Source: UBA2336 sp964419145 (GTDB lineage: Bacteria; Bacteroidota; Bacteroidia; Cytophagales; Cyclobacteriaceae). Taken from it: 64,000 nucleotides of DNA. A program made the translations under genes and the position numbers. Positions 46,106 to 54,681 of the stretch are shown here, piece after piece. The notes beneath the pieces are model-generated. The model was not told the origin of the DNA, ran no database searches, and was given only the letters and a program-made list of their open reading frames with translations. Numbering within the stretch: position 1 is the stretch's first letter; each line of letters opens with the position of its first letter. The DNA is taken from contig CAYQOM010000003.1 of assembly GCA_964419145.1 (NCBI GenBank), forward strand, positions 372,001 to 436,000, given 5' to 3'.

Positions 46106-46727
46106 AACTCACCGTTTCTTTCGTAATGTTTCTCTTTTCCAAAATCCGTTTCAATGCATCAAGTCCGTAATACATTCTCGACTTGACTGTGTTTTCTGAA
46201 ATATTCAGGGCTTCGGCTATCTCTCGAAATTTCAGCCCTTCATACTCTTTCATAATCACCACTTCGCGTTGCTCCTCGCTCAATTCCTTCAGGCACGCTT
46301 GCAGCAAATCGGCCAGTTCCTGTTGCTGATAGTGCTTCTCCGGATTATCATTTCTTCGTCCTGTCTTTTCCCAACCGGGCGAGTCTTCCGCCTCCACATT
46401 CACCACCGCATCGAACGATACTGCCTTGGTGCCTTTTATCTTTCTGGCCTCCTCGCGACAACTGTTCACCGCAATCTTGTACAGCCAGCTTTTAAATCGC
46501 CCCACATCTTGCAGTGCCTCAATGTTCCGGCACATGGAAATGAACGCCTTTTGTGAAGCCTCCATAGCCAGGTCGTGGTCGAGGAAAAACTTGAAGCAAT
46601 AATTATAAATACGCTTGTACCATACCTGTACCAATCGCCCCTGGGCATTCTTATCCCCTTGTCGGGCGCGCTCGATCAGAGTATCCGAATGCATCAGGGC
46701 CATGTCCTGTAAAGTTTCTGCATGCAT
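46095..46727 (-). CDS. ECF-type RNA polymerase sigma factor
   Basis: This 210-residue sigma-70 family protein has region 2 (LAMEASQKAFISMCRNI, then FKSWLYKIAVNSC) and region 4 (LSEEQREVVIMKEYEGLKFREIAEALNISENTVKSRM, given by position near the C-terminus). Between them is a longer linker than usual with KKxRRND-type charged residues. It is the first gene of a three-gene operon. Upstream on the minus strand lies AACTTTCCGATC, 46786-46775, with TATATAC ten bases later, a possible self-controlled promoter; this is only suggestive. Confidence 0.93.
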   Translation of the reverse strand: MHAETLQDMALMHSDTLIERARQGDKNAQGRLVQVWYKRIYNYCFKFFLDHDLAMEASQKAFISMCRNIEALQDVGRFKSWLYKIAVNSCREEARKIKGTKAVSFDAVVNVEAEDSPGWEKTGRRNDNPEKHYQQQELADLLQACLKELSEEQREVVIMKEYEGLKFREIAEALNISENTVKSRMYYGLDALKRILEKRNITKETVSYEL

Positions 46728-46824
46728 GTAACTACGTTTTTTGACTGGCTTTAGGCTGTTACTGTATATAGGATGATCGGAAAGTTAAAAAAGTTTTAAG
46801 TCTTCGGGTGGGTGCCAAATTTTG

Positions 46825-46832
46825 TATCTTTG
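46825..46832 (+). promoter_or_regulatory. -7 box of the toxin-antitoxin operon
   Basis: TATCTTTG fully matches TAnnTTTG, with TTCG 18 bases upstream as a possible -33 box. Transcription would begin near 46838, ten bases before the antitoxin ATG at 46848. An upstream in-frame ATG at 46812 would lie before the transcription start and is therefore unlikely. Confidence 0.65.
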
Positions 46833-46847
46833 TGCAAGAACCTGGAA

Positions 46848-47054
46848 ATGAGCAACCTTTCTTTTAATACCAAATTAGAGTCACTTTCGCCAGAGTTGAA
46901 AAAACTGGTCTGGGATTTTATTGACTTCCTGGTTGAAAAATCTACCAAAGAAAAGAAGAAAAAGAAGCCCCAATTTGGAAGTGCCAAAGGAAAGATAAAA
47001 ATGACCAAGGATTTTGACGATCCAATCGAAGATTTCAAAGACTACATGGAATGA
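46848..47054 (+). CDS. DUF2281-type antitoxin (VapB-like)
   Basis: This 68-residue protein belongs to the DUF2281 group of small antitoxins, with the typical tail FGSAKGKIKMTKDFDDPIEDF. The N-terminal helices (LSPELKKLVWDFIDFLVEK) would form the DNA-binding or dimer part. The gene overlaps the toxin start in ATGA (47051-47054). I chose the ATG at 46848 because the promoter -7 box lies between it and the earlier ATG. It probably binds the toxin and represses the pair. Confidence 0.85.
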   Translation: MSNLSFNTKLESLSPELKKLVWDFIDFLVEKSTKEKKKKKPQFGSAKGKIKMTKDFDDPIEDFKDYME

Positions 47055-47434
47055 ATTTTTTGTTGGATACCCATGCTTTTCTTTGGTTTATTAACGGGGA
47101 CGCAAAACTTTCTGAAAAAGCAAAACAAGAAATTGAAAACCCGGGCAATACTAACTACATCAGCATTGCTTCATTTTGGGAAGTAGCCATTAAGCTTGGA
47201 CTCAAAAAAATTGAACTCGGCTTTCCTTATCAGGAACTTAAGGAGCAAGCAATAAAAAATAATTTCGTTATCCTTCCACTTTCCTTTGACCACACCCATC
47301 AACTCACAAAACTACCTGTTCACCATAGAGATCCCTTTGACAGGATAATAATTTCACAAGCTATTCACGAGCAGCTTACTGTAATTAGCAAGGATCCTAA
47401 TTTCAGTTTATACAAAATCCAAGTACGCTGGTAG
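47051..47434 (+). CDS. PIN-domain toxin (VapC-type ribonuclease)
   Basis: This 127-residue protein has the PIN fold of VapC toxins: an Asp in LLDTHAFLWF (Asp6), the middle acidic EVAIK, and the late acidic residues in HHRDPFDRII. These bind the metal for RNA cleavage, usually of tRNA or rRNA. It is coupled to the antitoxin by a four-base overlap. The stop is 34 bases before the methyltransferase gene. Length and catalytic residues are complete. Confidence 0.92.
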   Translation: MNFLLDTHAFLWFINGDAKLSEKAKQEIENPGNTNYISIASFWEVAIKLGLKKIELGFPYQELKEQAIKNNFVILPLSFDHTHQLTKLPVHHRDPFDRIIISQAIHEQLTVISKDPNFSLYKIQVRW

Positions 47435-47468
47435 CTGTAAACAATTAACTCAATCCGTATATTGTCCA

Positions 47469-48236
47469 ATGAAACAGTTGGTTTCCTTCCTCATCAGACA
47501 CATACCTCGTAAATACCTCCAGCGAATAACAGGAATTGGACAATGGGTGTTTACCTTGACCTATGCCGGTAAAAACGTCATGTGCCCGGTGTGCGAAAAA
47601 AGTTTTCGTAAATTTTTGCCTTATGGCAGAATCCACCCCAGAGAAAATGCACTATGCCCGAACTGCCTGGCGCTCGAACGTCACCGGTTATTGTGGTTAT
47701 ACCTGAAAGAAAAAACCGATTTCTTCTCAGGACAAAAAGCGGTGTTGCACATTGCTCCGGAAGTATGCTTCATGAAGCATTTTGAGAAACTTCATGGCGA
47801 TCAATACATTACAGCTGATATCGAATCACCATTAGCCAAAGTAAAAATGGACATTCACCACATGCCGTTTGAAGACAACCGGTTTGATGTGGTGCTGTGC
47901 AATCACGTGCTGGAACATGTGCAGGACGATCGACAGGCGTTAAAAGAAATTCACCGTGTATTGAAACCGGGTGGCTTTGCCATTCTGCAAATTCCGTTTT
48001 TTGAACCGGTGCCAGACACCACATTTGAGGATAACACCATCACCGATCCAAAAGAACGGGAAAAAATTTTCGGACAGGATGATCACGTGCGCAAATACGG
48101 TAAAGATTATGTGGATCGAATAAATCAATCGGGGTTAAAAGCTGTTGCCGATACTTTTGTAGAAGAGCTGATGCCGGAAACCCGTAACCGGTTTAAACTA
48201 CCGGAACACGAACTCATCTATAAAGCCGTAAAATAA
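47469..48236 (+). CDS. Class I SAM-dependent methyltransferase with zinc-knuckle N-terminus
   Basis: This 255-residue protein starts with a likely zinc-binding region (CPVC and CPNC, about residues 39-61) followed by a Rossmann methyltransferase domain. Visible are VLHIAPEVCF (motif I region), DNRFDVVLCNHVLEHVQD (motif IV) and LKPGGFAILQIP. The substrate is unknown; related proteins act on lipids or sugars. Its stop overlaps the start of the HAD gene by one base (TAATG), so the two form an operon. Confidence 0.88.
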   Translation: MKQLVSFLIRHIPRKYLQRITGIGQWVFTLTYAGKNVMCPVCEKSFRKFLPYGRIHPRENALCPNCLALERHRLLWLYLKEKTDFFSGQKAVLHIAPEVCFMKHFEKLHGDQYITADIESPLAKVKMDIHHMPFEDNRFDVVLCNHVLEHVQDDRQALKEIHRVLKPGGFAILQIPFFEPVPDTTFEDNTITDPKEREKIFGQDDHVRKYGKDYVDRINQSGLKAVADTFVEELMPETRNRFKLPEHELIYKAVK

Positions 48237-48895
48237 TGTCGTTACCCTTTGCTGTTGTGTTTGATATGGATGGTGTGATTGTGGACACCAACCCCACACA
48301 TAAAATTGCCATTCAACAATTTTGTGCGCGATACGGACTTAACCTGAGCGAAGAAGAACTGCGCACTAAAGTTTACGGTCGCACCAACCGCGATTGGATT
48401 ACCAACCTGTTTGGCAAACTGACCGAAGAGCAACTTGAAGCGTATGCCTTTGAAAAAGAACAGCTCTTCCGCGAATTGTATGCACCCATTATTGAACCGG
48501 TAAAGGGACTGGTTACGTTTCTTGAGCTTTTGAAGGCAAATAACATTCCCCGGTCTATCGCCACTTCGGCCCCGCCTGCCAATGTCGATTTTGTTTTAGA
48601 AGCTACCGGCATCGGGCATTACTTTGATTTTATTCTGGATGAACGCGTGGTGAGTCGTGGCAAACCCGATCCGGAGATTTACCTCAAATCCGCGAAAGCG
48701 TTGAACCTGCCGAATGCACAATGTATTGTGATTGAAGATTCATTGTCGGGAGTTGCCGCTGCAAAAGCATCCGGCTCAAAAGTGATTGGGATTACTACAA
48801 CGCATAACAAAGAAGAACTGAATGATACTGATCTTATTATTAAGGATTTTGAAAAACTGACTATTGATCAGTTAAAAGGATTGATCTCCCATTAG
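48236..48895 (+). CDS. HAD-superfamily phosphatase/phosphomutase
   Basis: This 219-residue protein is of the beta-phosphoglucomutase-like HAD group. Catalytic Asp10 and Asp12 are in FDMDGVIVDT, motif II Ser/Thr is in SIATSAPP, and motif III/IV residues are in GKPDPEIY and VIEDSLSG. It probably removes or moves a phosphate on a small sugar or nucleotide. It is coupled to the methyltransferase upstream and followed by a bidirectional terminator. Confidence 0.92.
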   Translation: MSLPFAVVFDMDGVIVDTNPTHKIAIQQFCARYGLNLSEEELRTKVYGRTNRDWITNLFGKLTEEQLEAYAFEKEQLFRELYAPIIEPVKGLVTFLELLKANNIPRSIATSAPPANVDFVLEATGIGHYFDFILDERVVSRGKPDPEIYLKSAKALNLPNAQCIVIEDSLSGVAAAKASGSKVIGITTTHNKEELNDTDLIIKDFEKLTIDQLKGLISH

Positions 48896-48900
48896 AGGCT

Positions 48901-48938
48901 TTTGCGCAAACTTTGCTGCCCTCCGCTTCTTTGCGTGG
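48901..48938 (+). repeat. Degenerate dispersed CTTTGCG/TTGCGTGG repeat, fourth copy
   Basis: The stretch has the same block pattern (TTTGCG, CTTTGC, CTTCTTTGCGTGG) as the repeats at 28780, 29020 and 31348 but is more diverged. It sits directly after the HAD stop and before the terminator. Confidence 0.4.
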
Positions 48939-48953
48939 TTATTTAATTAAAAA

Positions 48954-48979
48954 AGCCGGAACAATCCGGCTCTTTTTTT
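48954..48979. terminator. Bidirectional terminator between the HAD gene and mdh
   Basis: AGCCGGA (48954-48960) pairs with TCCGGCT (48965-48971) around ACAA. It is preceded by an A-run and followed by TCTTTTTTT, so it can end messages from both sides. The two genes are convergent. Confidence 0.9.
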
Positions 48980-49002
48980 ATTCACACTATCAAATCTGTA
49001 AA

Positions 49003-49932
49003 CTATCCCAACTTATCCAACACGTCCATCACTTCGCGTACAGCCTTGCGACTGGCTTCGAGCAATGCTTTCTCTCCCGTATTCAAATCAAGTTCAATAA
49101 CCTTTTCGATACCATTCTTACCCAACACAACCGGAACACCAAGGTAGCAGTCTTTTATTCCGTACTCACCATCCAACTGCATACATACCGGAAACACCCT
49201 GCGCTGATCACGAACAATGGCTTCAACCATTTGTGCTGCTGCAGAACCCGGAGCATACCAGGCAGATGTACCCATAAGCTTCACCAATTCACCACCACCC
49301 ACTTTGGTTCTTTCCAAAATAGCATTCAATTTATCGGAATCAATTAGCTCGGTAACCGGAATACCAGCCACTGTTGTATAACGCGGAAGCGGCACCATGG
49401 TATCGCCATGACCACCCAACAACATCGCTTGAATATCCTTAGGAGAGATATTCAATGCCTCAGCCAAAAATGCACGGTAACGAGCCGTATCCAAAATACC
49501 CGCCATACCAAAAACTTTCGTACGCGGAAGTTTTGAAGTCAGGTGCGCTTGGTAGGTCATTACATCCAACGGATTTGATACCACAATGATGATGGCATCA
49601 GGCGAATGCTTGATAATATTTTCAGTAACTGATTTTACAATACCGGCATTGGTTCCGATAAGGTCATCGCGGCTCATACCCGGCTTGCGGGGTAAGCCAG
49701 AAGTAATCACCACCACATCCGATCCGGCTGTTTTCGAATAATCATTGGTTGAGCCAATGGTACGGGAATCGTACAAGTCGATGGGGGCCTTTTGCCAGAT
49801 GTCAAGCGCCTTGCCTTCGGAAATACCTTCTTTAATATCGACCAATACAATTTCATTGGCGATTTCCCGGTATGCGAGAACATCGGCACAGGTTGCGCCC
49901 ACATTACCGGCACCCACTACAGTTACTTTCAT
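49003..49932 (-). CDS. mdh: Malate dehydrogenase
   Basis: This 309-residue LDH-type malate dehydrogenase interconverts malate and oxaloacetate with NAD. The cofactor motif GAGNVG is at 7-12, Asp32 in VLVDI favours NAD, and the substrate and catalytic residues are in RDDLIGTNAG and LGGHGDTMVP (His about 174). Substrate specificity is supported by the loop GLPRKPGMSRDDL with two arginines. It is a single gene with a strong terminator behind it. Confidence 0.97.
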   Translation of the reverse strand: MKVTVVGAGNVGATCADVLAYREIANEIVLVDIKEGISEGKALDIWQKAPIDLYDSRTIGSTNDYSKTAGSDVVVITSGLPRKPGMSRDDLIGTNAGIVKSVTENIIKHSPDAIIIVVSNPLDVMTYQAHLTSKLPRTKVFGMAGILDTARYRAFLAEALNISPKDIQAMLLGGHGDTMVPLPRYTTVAGIPVTELIDSDKLNAILERTKVGGGELVKLMGTSAWYAPGSAAAQMVEAIVRDQRRVFPVCMQLDGEYGIKDCYLGVPVVLGKNGIEKVIELDLNTGEKALLEASRKAVREVMDVLDKLG

Positions 49933-50052
49933 ACAATCATGACGTTTAAGTTATTGAAATTCATTTCGTTGCTTTTACCCGAGAATGGGGGTTGCTGAAA
50001 AGCGTGGCAATTTATCAATCGGAGAACCAAAGAAAAAGGATAATCAGGCAAA

Positions 50053-51381
50053 TTATGGAGATACCGTAAGCCGTAACACGTGACGGGTATTATCCGTTAT
50101 TTTAAACCGGTCGTCAATCCGGTGCCCCACAACCCAAACAATCTCCCCTTCCGACAGTATAACCGTTACCCGACTTTTATCCGCCCGGCTTACCTTTTCA
50201 TCAATCAACAGATCGCTTACCTTTTTTCGGTTGTTCATACCCAACGGAAAAAATGAATCCCCGGCCTGCCATTGTCGCCAATCCAATGGAAAGGAAACAG
50301 CATCAGCATCCAGCAAGGCAATATGTTTATCTGATTTTTTTGATAATTGATACCTGACTTCTTCAACTGAAATGCGTTCAAGTTTTAGGCTCCATAAACC
50401 CAGTTGCGTTTGGTGTTGATCCTTTTGAATCGTCACAACGTCCCACTGTGGCACAGTACCCGAAAGAATTAATGCATCCCGGTCGACAATCAACTCATAT
50501 CCATCACCCTCAAATTTTTTACCGGGTTGTCCGTTCAAGGTTTCCACGATTTGTTCGCATACATCAAAATGAAACCCAAGGTGATGAATCAAATGCCATA
50601 ACAATGAAGCTTTGTTGGTGTACTTATTGAAAGCCCGTTTAGGAATTACCAGATTGTGTCCTCTTTGGGTGATGAACTCTTTCTTCCAACGATTAAAATT
50701 TTCCTCTGCCAATTCCCGCGATCCGGCTTGCTTTGTCCAGCCGCGAAGGATGGTCTGCTCCAAAGAAGGATTTATTTCTTTTAACAAAGGCAATACCCGA
50801 TGCCGGATGAAGTTACGTTCGTAATCGGTTGTTGCGTTGCTAACATCCTCACGCCATGAAATTTCGTGCTCTCTGGCATATTGTTCCAACTCAGCTCGTG
50901 TTGCAAATAGCAATGGTCGGATAACCTGTTTATTTTTAACTGGAATACCTAAATTGAATGGATTTCCTTTTACCCAATTCAGTAATGAAGTTTCGATGGC
51001 ATCGGTGGCATGATGAGCAGTTGCCAGGTAACTGTATTTCTCGCTATTTAACAGTTCATCGAACCACGTATAACGAAGCTCACGCGCTGCCATTTGAATA
51101 GAAACCCTATGCTGTACAGCATAATCGGCTGTCGCAAATTGAGTAGTGTAAAAAGGCAGATTTAGTTCTGATGCTTTCTCTCGAACAAAACGTTCATCTT
51201 CATCCGAATCATTACCTCTAAGCTGAAAATTGCAATGGGCAACACCAACATTGAATCCTGCTTTCACAAACAAATCCAGCATCACCATCGAATCCAGGCC
51301 ACCGCTAACAGCAAGTAATATCCGATCTTGCTGAGAACAGAGCTTGTGCTTATCAATATGGTTCAGAAATTGCTCTAACAC
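50053..51381 (-). CDS. tilS: tRNA(Ile)-lysidine synthetase
   Basis: This 442-residue enzyme attaches lysine to C34 of tRNA(Ile2), allowing it to read AUA. The PP-loop SGGLDS is at 26-31, followed by VAHCNFQLRGNDSDEDE and the conserved HHATDAIET. The C-terminal domain of TilS is present (FPLGMNNRKKVSDLLIDEKV). The start codon is GTG. A -7 box ends five bases upstream, so the message is probably leaderless. It is divergent from the OstA-like gene. Confidence 0.96.
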   Translation of the reverse strand: MLEQFLNHIDKHKLCSQQDRILLAVSGGLDSMVMLDLFVKAGFNVGVAHCNFQLRGNDSDEDERFVREKASELNLPFYTTQFATADYAVQHRVSIQMAARELRYTWFDELLNSEKYSYLATAHHATDAIETSLLNWVKGNPFNLGIPVKNKQVIRPLLFATRAELEQYAREHEISWREDVSNATTDYERNFIRHRVLPLLKEINPSLEQTILRGWTKQAGSRELAEENFNRWKKEFITQRGHNLVIPKRAFNKYTNKASLLWHLIHHLGFHFDVCEQIVETLNGQPGKKFEGDGYELIVDRDALILSGTVPQWDVVTIQKDQHQTQLGLWSLKLERISVEEVRYQLSKKSDKHIALLDADAVSFPLDWRQWQAGDSFFPLGMNNRKKVSDLLIDEKVSRADKSRVTVILSEGEIVWVVGHRIDDRFKITDNTRHVLRLTVSP

Positions 51382-51385
51382 GGCT

Positions 51386-51393
51386 CAAAGATA
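51386..51393 (-). promoter_or_regulatory. -7 box of tilS, implying a leaderless message
   Basis: The minus strand reads TATCTTTG (51393-51386), a full match to TAnnTTTG. Only four bases separate it from the GTG start at 51381, so transcription would begin at or beside the start codon. The nearest TTG lies 25 bases upstream, a rather long spacing. Confidence 0.55.
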
Positions 51394-51437
51394 CGATTCA
51401 TGCCCATGTGCCTTCCTGCAATGCTTAAGTTTTTGGT

Positions 51438-51445
51438 TAATTTTG
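51438..51445 (+). promoter_or_regulatory. -7 box of the OstA-like gene, implying a leaderless message
   Basis: TAATTTTG fully matches TAnnTTTG and lies five bases before the ATG at 51451. The start of transcription would coincide with the start codon. The earlier in-frame ATG at 51400 lies upstream of this box. Confidence 0.55.
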
Positions 51446-51450
51446 GCGCC

Positions 51451-52995
51451 ATGCGGTATACTCTCATTGTCGTCTTATTCATGTTCCTGCCGGTTGGCCT
51501 TGTGATGGCGCAAAGCAAGGTTACCCTGAAGAAAGCAGATGAACTTAAAGGCGGGGTAAAAGACGGAGAACGTTTCGATCGGGTAATCGGCAACGTAATC
51601 TTTGAACAAAGTAAAACCACCATTTATTGTGACTCCGCTCATTTTTACCGTGCAAAAAATACAGTAGAGGCATTTGGGAAGGTGCGGATCGTTGAGGGCG
51701 ACTCTGTAACCATCACCTCGAACAAAGCCGATTACGATGGCAACACACGCATTGCGCGACTACGAAACAACGTAGTGTTTACCAAGCTGGACCAGGCAAC
51801 CTTATACACCGATTACCTCGACTTTGATCGGATAAAAAATGAAGCGTATTATTTCAATGGAGGAAAGTTGGTGGATAGCATCAATACATTAACGAGCACC
51901 AAAGGATACTACCAGGTTAACACCAACATGGCATCTTTCAAACGGAATGTGAATGTGGTGAATCCGGATTATACCATGAAGTCAGACTCACTCCAGTATA
52001 ATTCAGCTTCTAAGGTCATTTACTTTCGTACAGAAACCACTGTAATCGATAAAGAGGGAAGTACTTTTATTTATGAGGGTGGAGAATACGATACCAAAAC
52101 CCAGCAATCAGATATTAAACAAGGGCAGGCTGAATCACCATCATATACCTTAACCGGAAAAAAAATCAAGCTGGATGATTTACGGAAATTCTATACCGTA
52201 AGCGGAGATGTGGTGATGACACATAAAGAAGAAAACCTCACCATCTATGGCGATGATGCCACCTTCGATAAACAAAAAGGAATTGCAAAAGTGTACAACA
52301 ACGCCTGGTTGGCTCAGGTTACCGAAGAAAGTGATACGCTTTTTCTTTCCGCTGATACGTTGGTTTCAATCGACAGTCAGGATCCCGCAAAAAAAAGATT
52401 GCTTGCCTACCATAACGTTAAAATTTTCAAAAGCGACCTGCAAGGGATAGCCGATTCGCTCGAATACCGGCAGGCAGATTCCATGATGTTCTTCTATAAA
52501 GCCCCTGCCCTTTGGACTTCCGGCAACCAAATGACAGCCGACACGATCACTATGTTGATTGAGAATAAAACCATCAGCAAAATATTTATGACCAGTAATT
52601 CATTTGTTATCTCAACAGATACCATAAAGAATTTCAACCAGATTAAAGGCCGGAAAATGATTGCTTTTTTCCGGGATAAAAAACTGAATCAGGTGAATGT
52701 GGATGGAAATGGAGAGAGCATTTACTTCGCCCTGGAAGACGAGACCAACCTGTTGATGGGGATGAATAAAATTATCTGCAGCAATATTGTCATTCGTTTT
52801 AAAGATGCCCGTGTAAACAACCTGAGTTTCTACACCAACCCGGAAGCGGATTTTATTCCACCACACGAACTCAAGAAAGATGATATGCTACTTCAGGGAT
52901 TTGAATGGAAAATCAATACACGCCCTACCCGTACGGATGTAGTTAAGCAGAAAAAGGAATCCGAACCGCCCGCGCCCCAACGTACCCGGTTTTAA
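51451..52995 (+). CDS. OstA/LptA-like lipopolysaccharide transport protein
   Basis: This 514-residue secreted protein has a signal peptide ending VGLVMAQ and repeated beta-jellyroll units of the OstA/LptA type, such as TIYCDSAHFYRAKNTVEAFGKV, with DYDGNTRIARLRNNVVF (given as examples, from about residues 50 and 85). These form the periplasmic bridge for lipopolysaccharide. It is larger than enterobacterial LptA (about 185), as usual for Bacteroidota. I chose the ATG at 51451 because the signal peptide begins there. The C-terminal tail is basic and Pro-rich. Confidence 0.88.
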   Translation: MRYTLIVVLFMFLPVGLVMAQSKVTLKKADELKGGVKDGERFDRVIGNVIFEQSKTTIYCDSAHFYRAKNTVEAFGKVRIVEGDSVTITSNKADYDGNTRIARLRNNVVFTKLDQATLYTDYLDFDRIKNEAYYFNGGKLVDSINTLTSTKGYYQVNTNMASFKRNVNVVNPDYTMKSDSLQYNSASKVIYFRTETTVIDKEGSTFIYEGGEYDTKTQQSDIKQGQAESPSYTLTGKKIKLDDLRKFYTVSGDVVMTHKEENLTIYGDDATFDKQKGIAKVYNNAWLAQVTEESDTLFLSADTLVSIDSQDPAKKRLLAYHNVKIFKSDLQGIADSLEYRQADSMMFFYKAPALWTSGNQMTADTITMLIENKTISKIFMTSNSFVISTDTIKNFNQIKGRKMIAFFRDKKLNQVNVDGNGESIYFALEDETNLLMGMNKIICSNIVIRFKDARVNNLSFYTNPEADFIPPHELKKDDMLLQGFEWKINTRPTRTDVVKQKKESEPPAPQRTRF

Positions 52996-53012
52996 ATTAT
53001 TGTTACTTCTTT

Positions 53013-53063
53013 CAAAATTTTAGGGTTATCCCTATGAAATACCCTAAAAAATGCTAAATTTTG
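53013..53063. promoter_or_regulatory. Nested inverted repeats before the T9SS cargo gene
   Basis: TTTTAGGGT (53018-53026) pairs with ACCCTAAAA (53041-53049). An outer CAAAATTT (53013-53020) can pair with AAATTTTG (53056-53063), sharing bases with the first stem. There is no U-run behind either, so a control site is as likely as a terminator. It lies 20 bases before the start codon. Confidence 0.35.
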
Positions 53064-53082
53064 AGGAACTTCATAGAAGTTT

Positions 53083-53787
53083 ATGAAGAAGACTCTACTC
53101 CTGGCATGTTCACTTTTAATCGCATCGCTCCTTCAGGCGCAAAGTTTTGAGGTCAGGGAAGTTGCGGACAATCACAAAGGTTTCATCGGAGATCAGATCA
53201 AAGCCCCGTTAATCATTAAAAACACAACTCAAAAAACCCTTGTCTTGCTGATCCGCAGGGCCGATACACAAATCGGCAGCACGCAAAAAACACTTTTTTG
53301 CCAGGATGCCAATTGCCAGGAAACCAGCACCAATGAATTCACCGTACGACTTGAGCCTGGCCAAACGCTTGAAAACCTTGCCATTGGACTTGAAGCTGGT
53401 CTTGTGCCGGGTGTTAGTTCCGTTAAATATACCATTATCAACCGGTCTAACCCGATTGATTACCAGGAAGTTGATCTTCACTTCAGTGTAGAGGAAAAAC
53501 CGGCCAAAAATGATATGTATACTTCCCGGTTTATCACCGTGCATGATGTTTATCCTAACCCGGTTTCGGATTTTGCGCATATTGAATACCGGTTGCTGAA
53601 TGATCAGGTAAAAGCCAAACTAATCATACACAATATCCTTGGAAGCGCCCTTTCTGAATACCCCCTTCCCTACCATGAAAACCGGGTGAAAATCAGGGTG
53701 GATGAATTTACCCCCGGCATTTATTTCTACACCCTGTACCTCGACAATGAGGGGGTTATGACGCGAAAGCTTATCGTTAGGCGTTGA
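53083..53787 (+). CDS. Secreted protein with type IX secretion sorting domain
   Basis: This 234-residue protein has a signal peptide ending ASLLQAQ and a C-terminal type A sorting domain: VYPNPVSDFAHIEY (about 158-171), HNILGS, and a final stretch TPGIYFYTLYLDN and RKLIVRR. Such domains direct export through the outer membrane by the type IX system. The middle part is an immunoglobulin-like beta domain with a few cysteines (CQDANCQE). The cargo function is unknown. A PorD-like component of this system lies 3 kb downstream. Confidence 0.88.
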   Translation: MKKTLLLACSLLIASLLQAQSFEVREVADNHKGFIGDQIKAPLIIKNTTQKTLVLLIRRADTQIGSTQKTLFCQDANCQETSTNEFTVRLEPGQTLENLAIGLEAGLVPGVSSVKYTIINRSNPIDYQEVDLHFSVEEKPAKNDMYTSRFITVHDVYPNPVSDFAHIEYRLLNDQVKAKLIIHNILGSALSEYPLPYHENRVKIRVDEFTPGIYFYTLYLDNEGVMTRKLIVRR

Positions 53788-53851
53788 TTTTAACCCGCCA
53801 ACGTATCTAAGCCTACCAAATCTTCGTTTTACTCATTTCAGTTTGATGTGC

Positions 53852-53859
53852 TATATTTG
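53852..53859 (+). promoter_or_regulatory. -7 box of the bamD-rpoZ-coaBC-porD-recN operon
   Basis: TATATTTG fully matches TAnnTTTG and lies seven bases before the ATG at 53867. The start of transcription would be at the start codon. The in-frame codons further upstream (53843 on) overlap the box. No good -33 box is visible. Confidence 0.55.
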
Positions 53860-53866
53860 CGGGCTT

Positions 53867-54679
53867 ATGCGGATACCAAAAACCGGATTAACGATTTTAA
53901 TAACCTTGCTCATCTCAGCTGGGTGCAGCAAATTCAGGAAAATCGAGAAAAACCCCGATTGGCGGGTGAAATACGAGGCTGCCCTGCGTTACTACGATAA
54001 GAAAGACTACTACCGTGCTTCCGTGCTTATTGAACAGGTTATGCCCATTATCAGGGGGTTACCGGAAGCAGAAAAGGCCCAGTTTTATCTGGCCTACTGC
54101 CAGTTCCATGAAAGGCTTTACCTGTTGGCTTCCGAGCAATTCAGAACGTTTTATGAAACGTATGGCCGAAGCGCATTGGCTGAAGAAGCACGTTACATGT
54201 ACGCTTATTCACTCTTTAAATCCTCACCCGGAGCAAACCTGGATCAAACCGGCAGCATTGAGGCCATGGCTTCTATGCAGGAGTTTCTAAACCGTTACCC
54301 GAATAGCAAGTTTCGCGATCAGGCACTGGATGTTATCTATACCACCCAAGACAGACTTGACGAGAAGGGATTTGAAAATGCCCGGCAATACTACCGGATG
54401 CGGCAGTACAAGGCGGCCATTGTGGCCTTAAAAAACTTTCAAAATAATTTCCCTGATTCCAAGCACCTGGAAGAAGCACGTTACCTGGTTATTGAAGCGC
54501 AATACAAGTTGGCCGAACAAAGCATTTATTCAAAACAGCGTGAACGGTATCAGGAAGTAGTAGACACGTACCTGGAATTTTTAGATCGGTACCCGTCCAG
54601 TGCATTTCTTAAGGAGGCAGAAAAAATGTATGCCGACAGTCTTGAAAAACTCAGTAAATTCAAAAATATAAATTCATAA
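53867..54679 (+). CDS. bamD: Outer-membrane protein assembly lipoprotein BamD
   Basis: This 270-residue lipoprotein has lipobox ISAGC with the modified Cys20, followed by tetratricopeptide-like helical repeats in five to six units (for example YDKKDYYRASVLIEQV and FLNRYPNSKFRDQA). In Bacteroidota it works with BamA in inserting outer-membrane barrels. I chose the ATG at 53867 because the lipoprotein signal begins there and the -7 box lies immediately before it. It begins the operon and is two bases from rpoZ. Confidence 0.93.
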   Translation: MRIPKTGLTILITLLISAGCSKFRKIEKNPDWRVKYEAALRYYDKKDYYRASVLIEQVMPIIRGLPEAEKAQFYLAYCQFHERLYLLASEQFRTFYETYGRSALAEEARYMYAYSLFKSSPGANLDQTGSIEAMASMQEFLNRYPNSKFRDQALDVIYTTQDRLDEKGFENARQYYRMRQYKAAIVALKNFQNNFPDSKHLEEARYLVIEAQYKLAEQSIYSKQRERYQEVVDTYLEFLDRYPSSAFLKEAEKMYADSLEKLSKFKNINS

Positions 54680-54681
54680 TT

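Noticed and set aside
46812..46847. Longer antitoxin starting at 46812
   Set aside because: A full -7 box lies at 46825-46832, inside this stretch, so the message starts after the first ATG; the family N-terminus also fits the later start.
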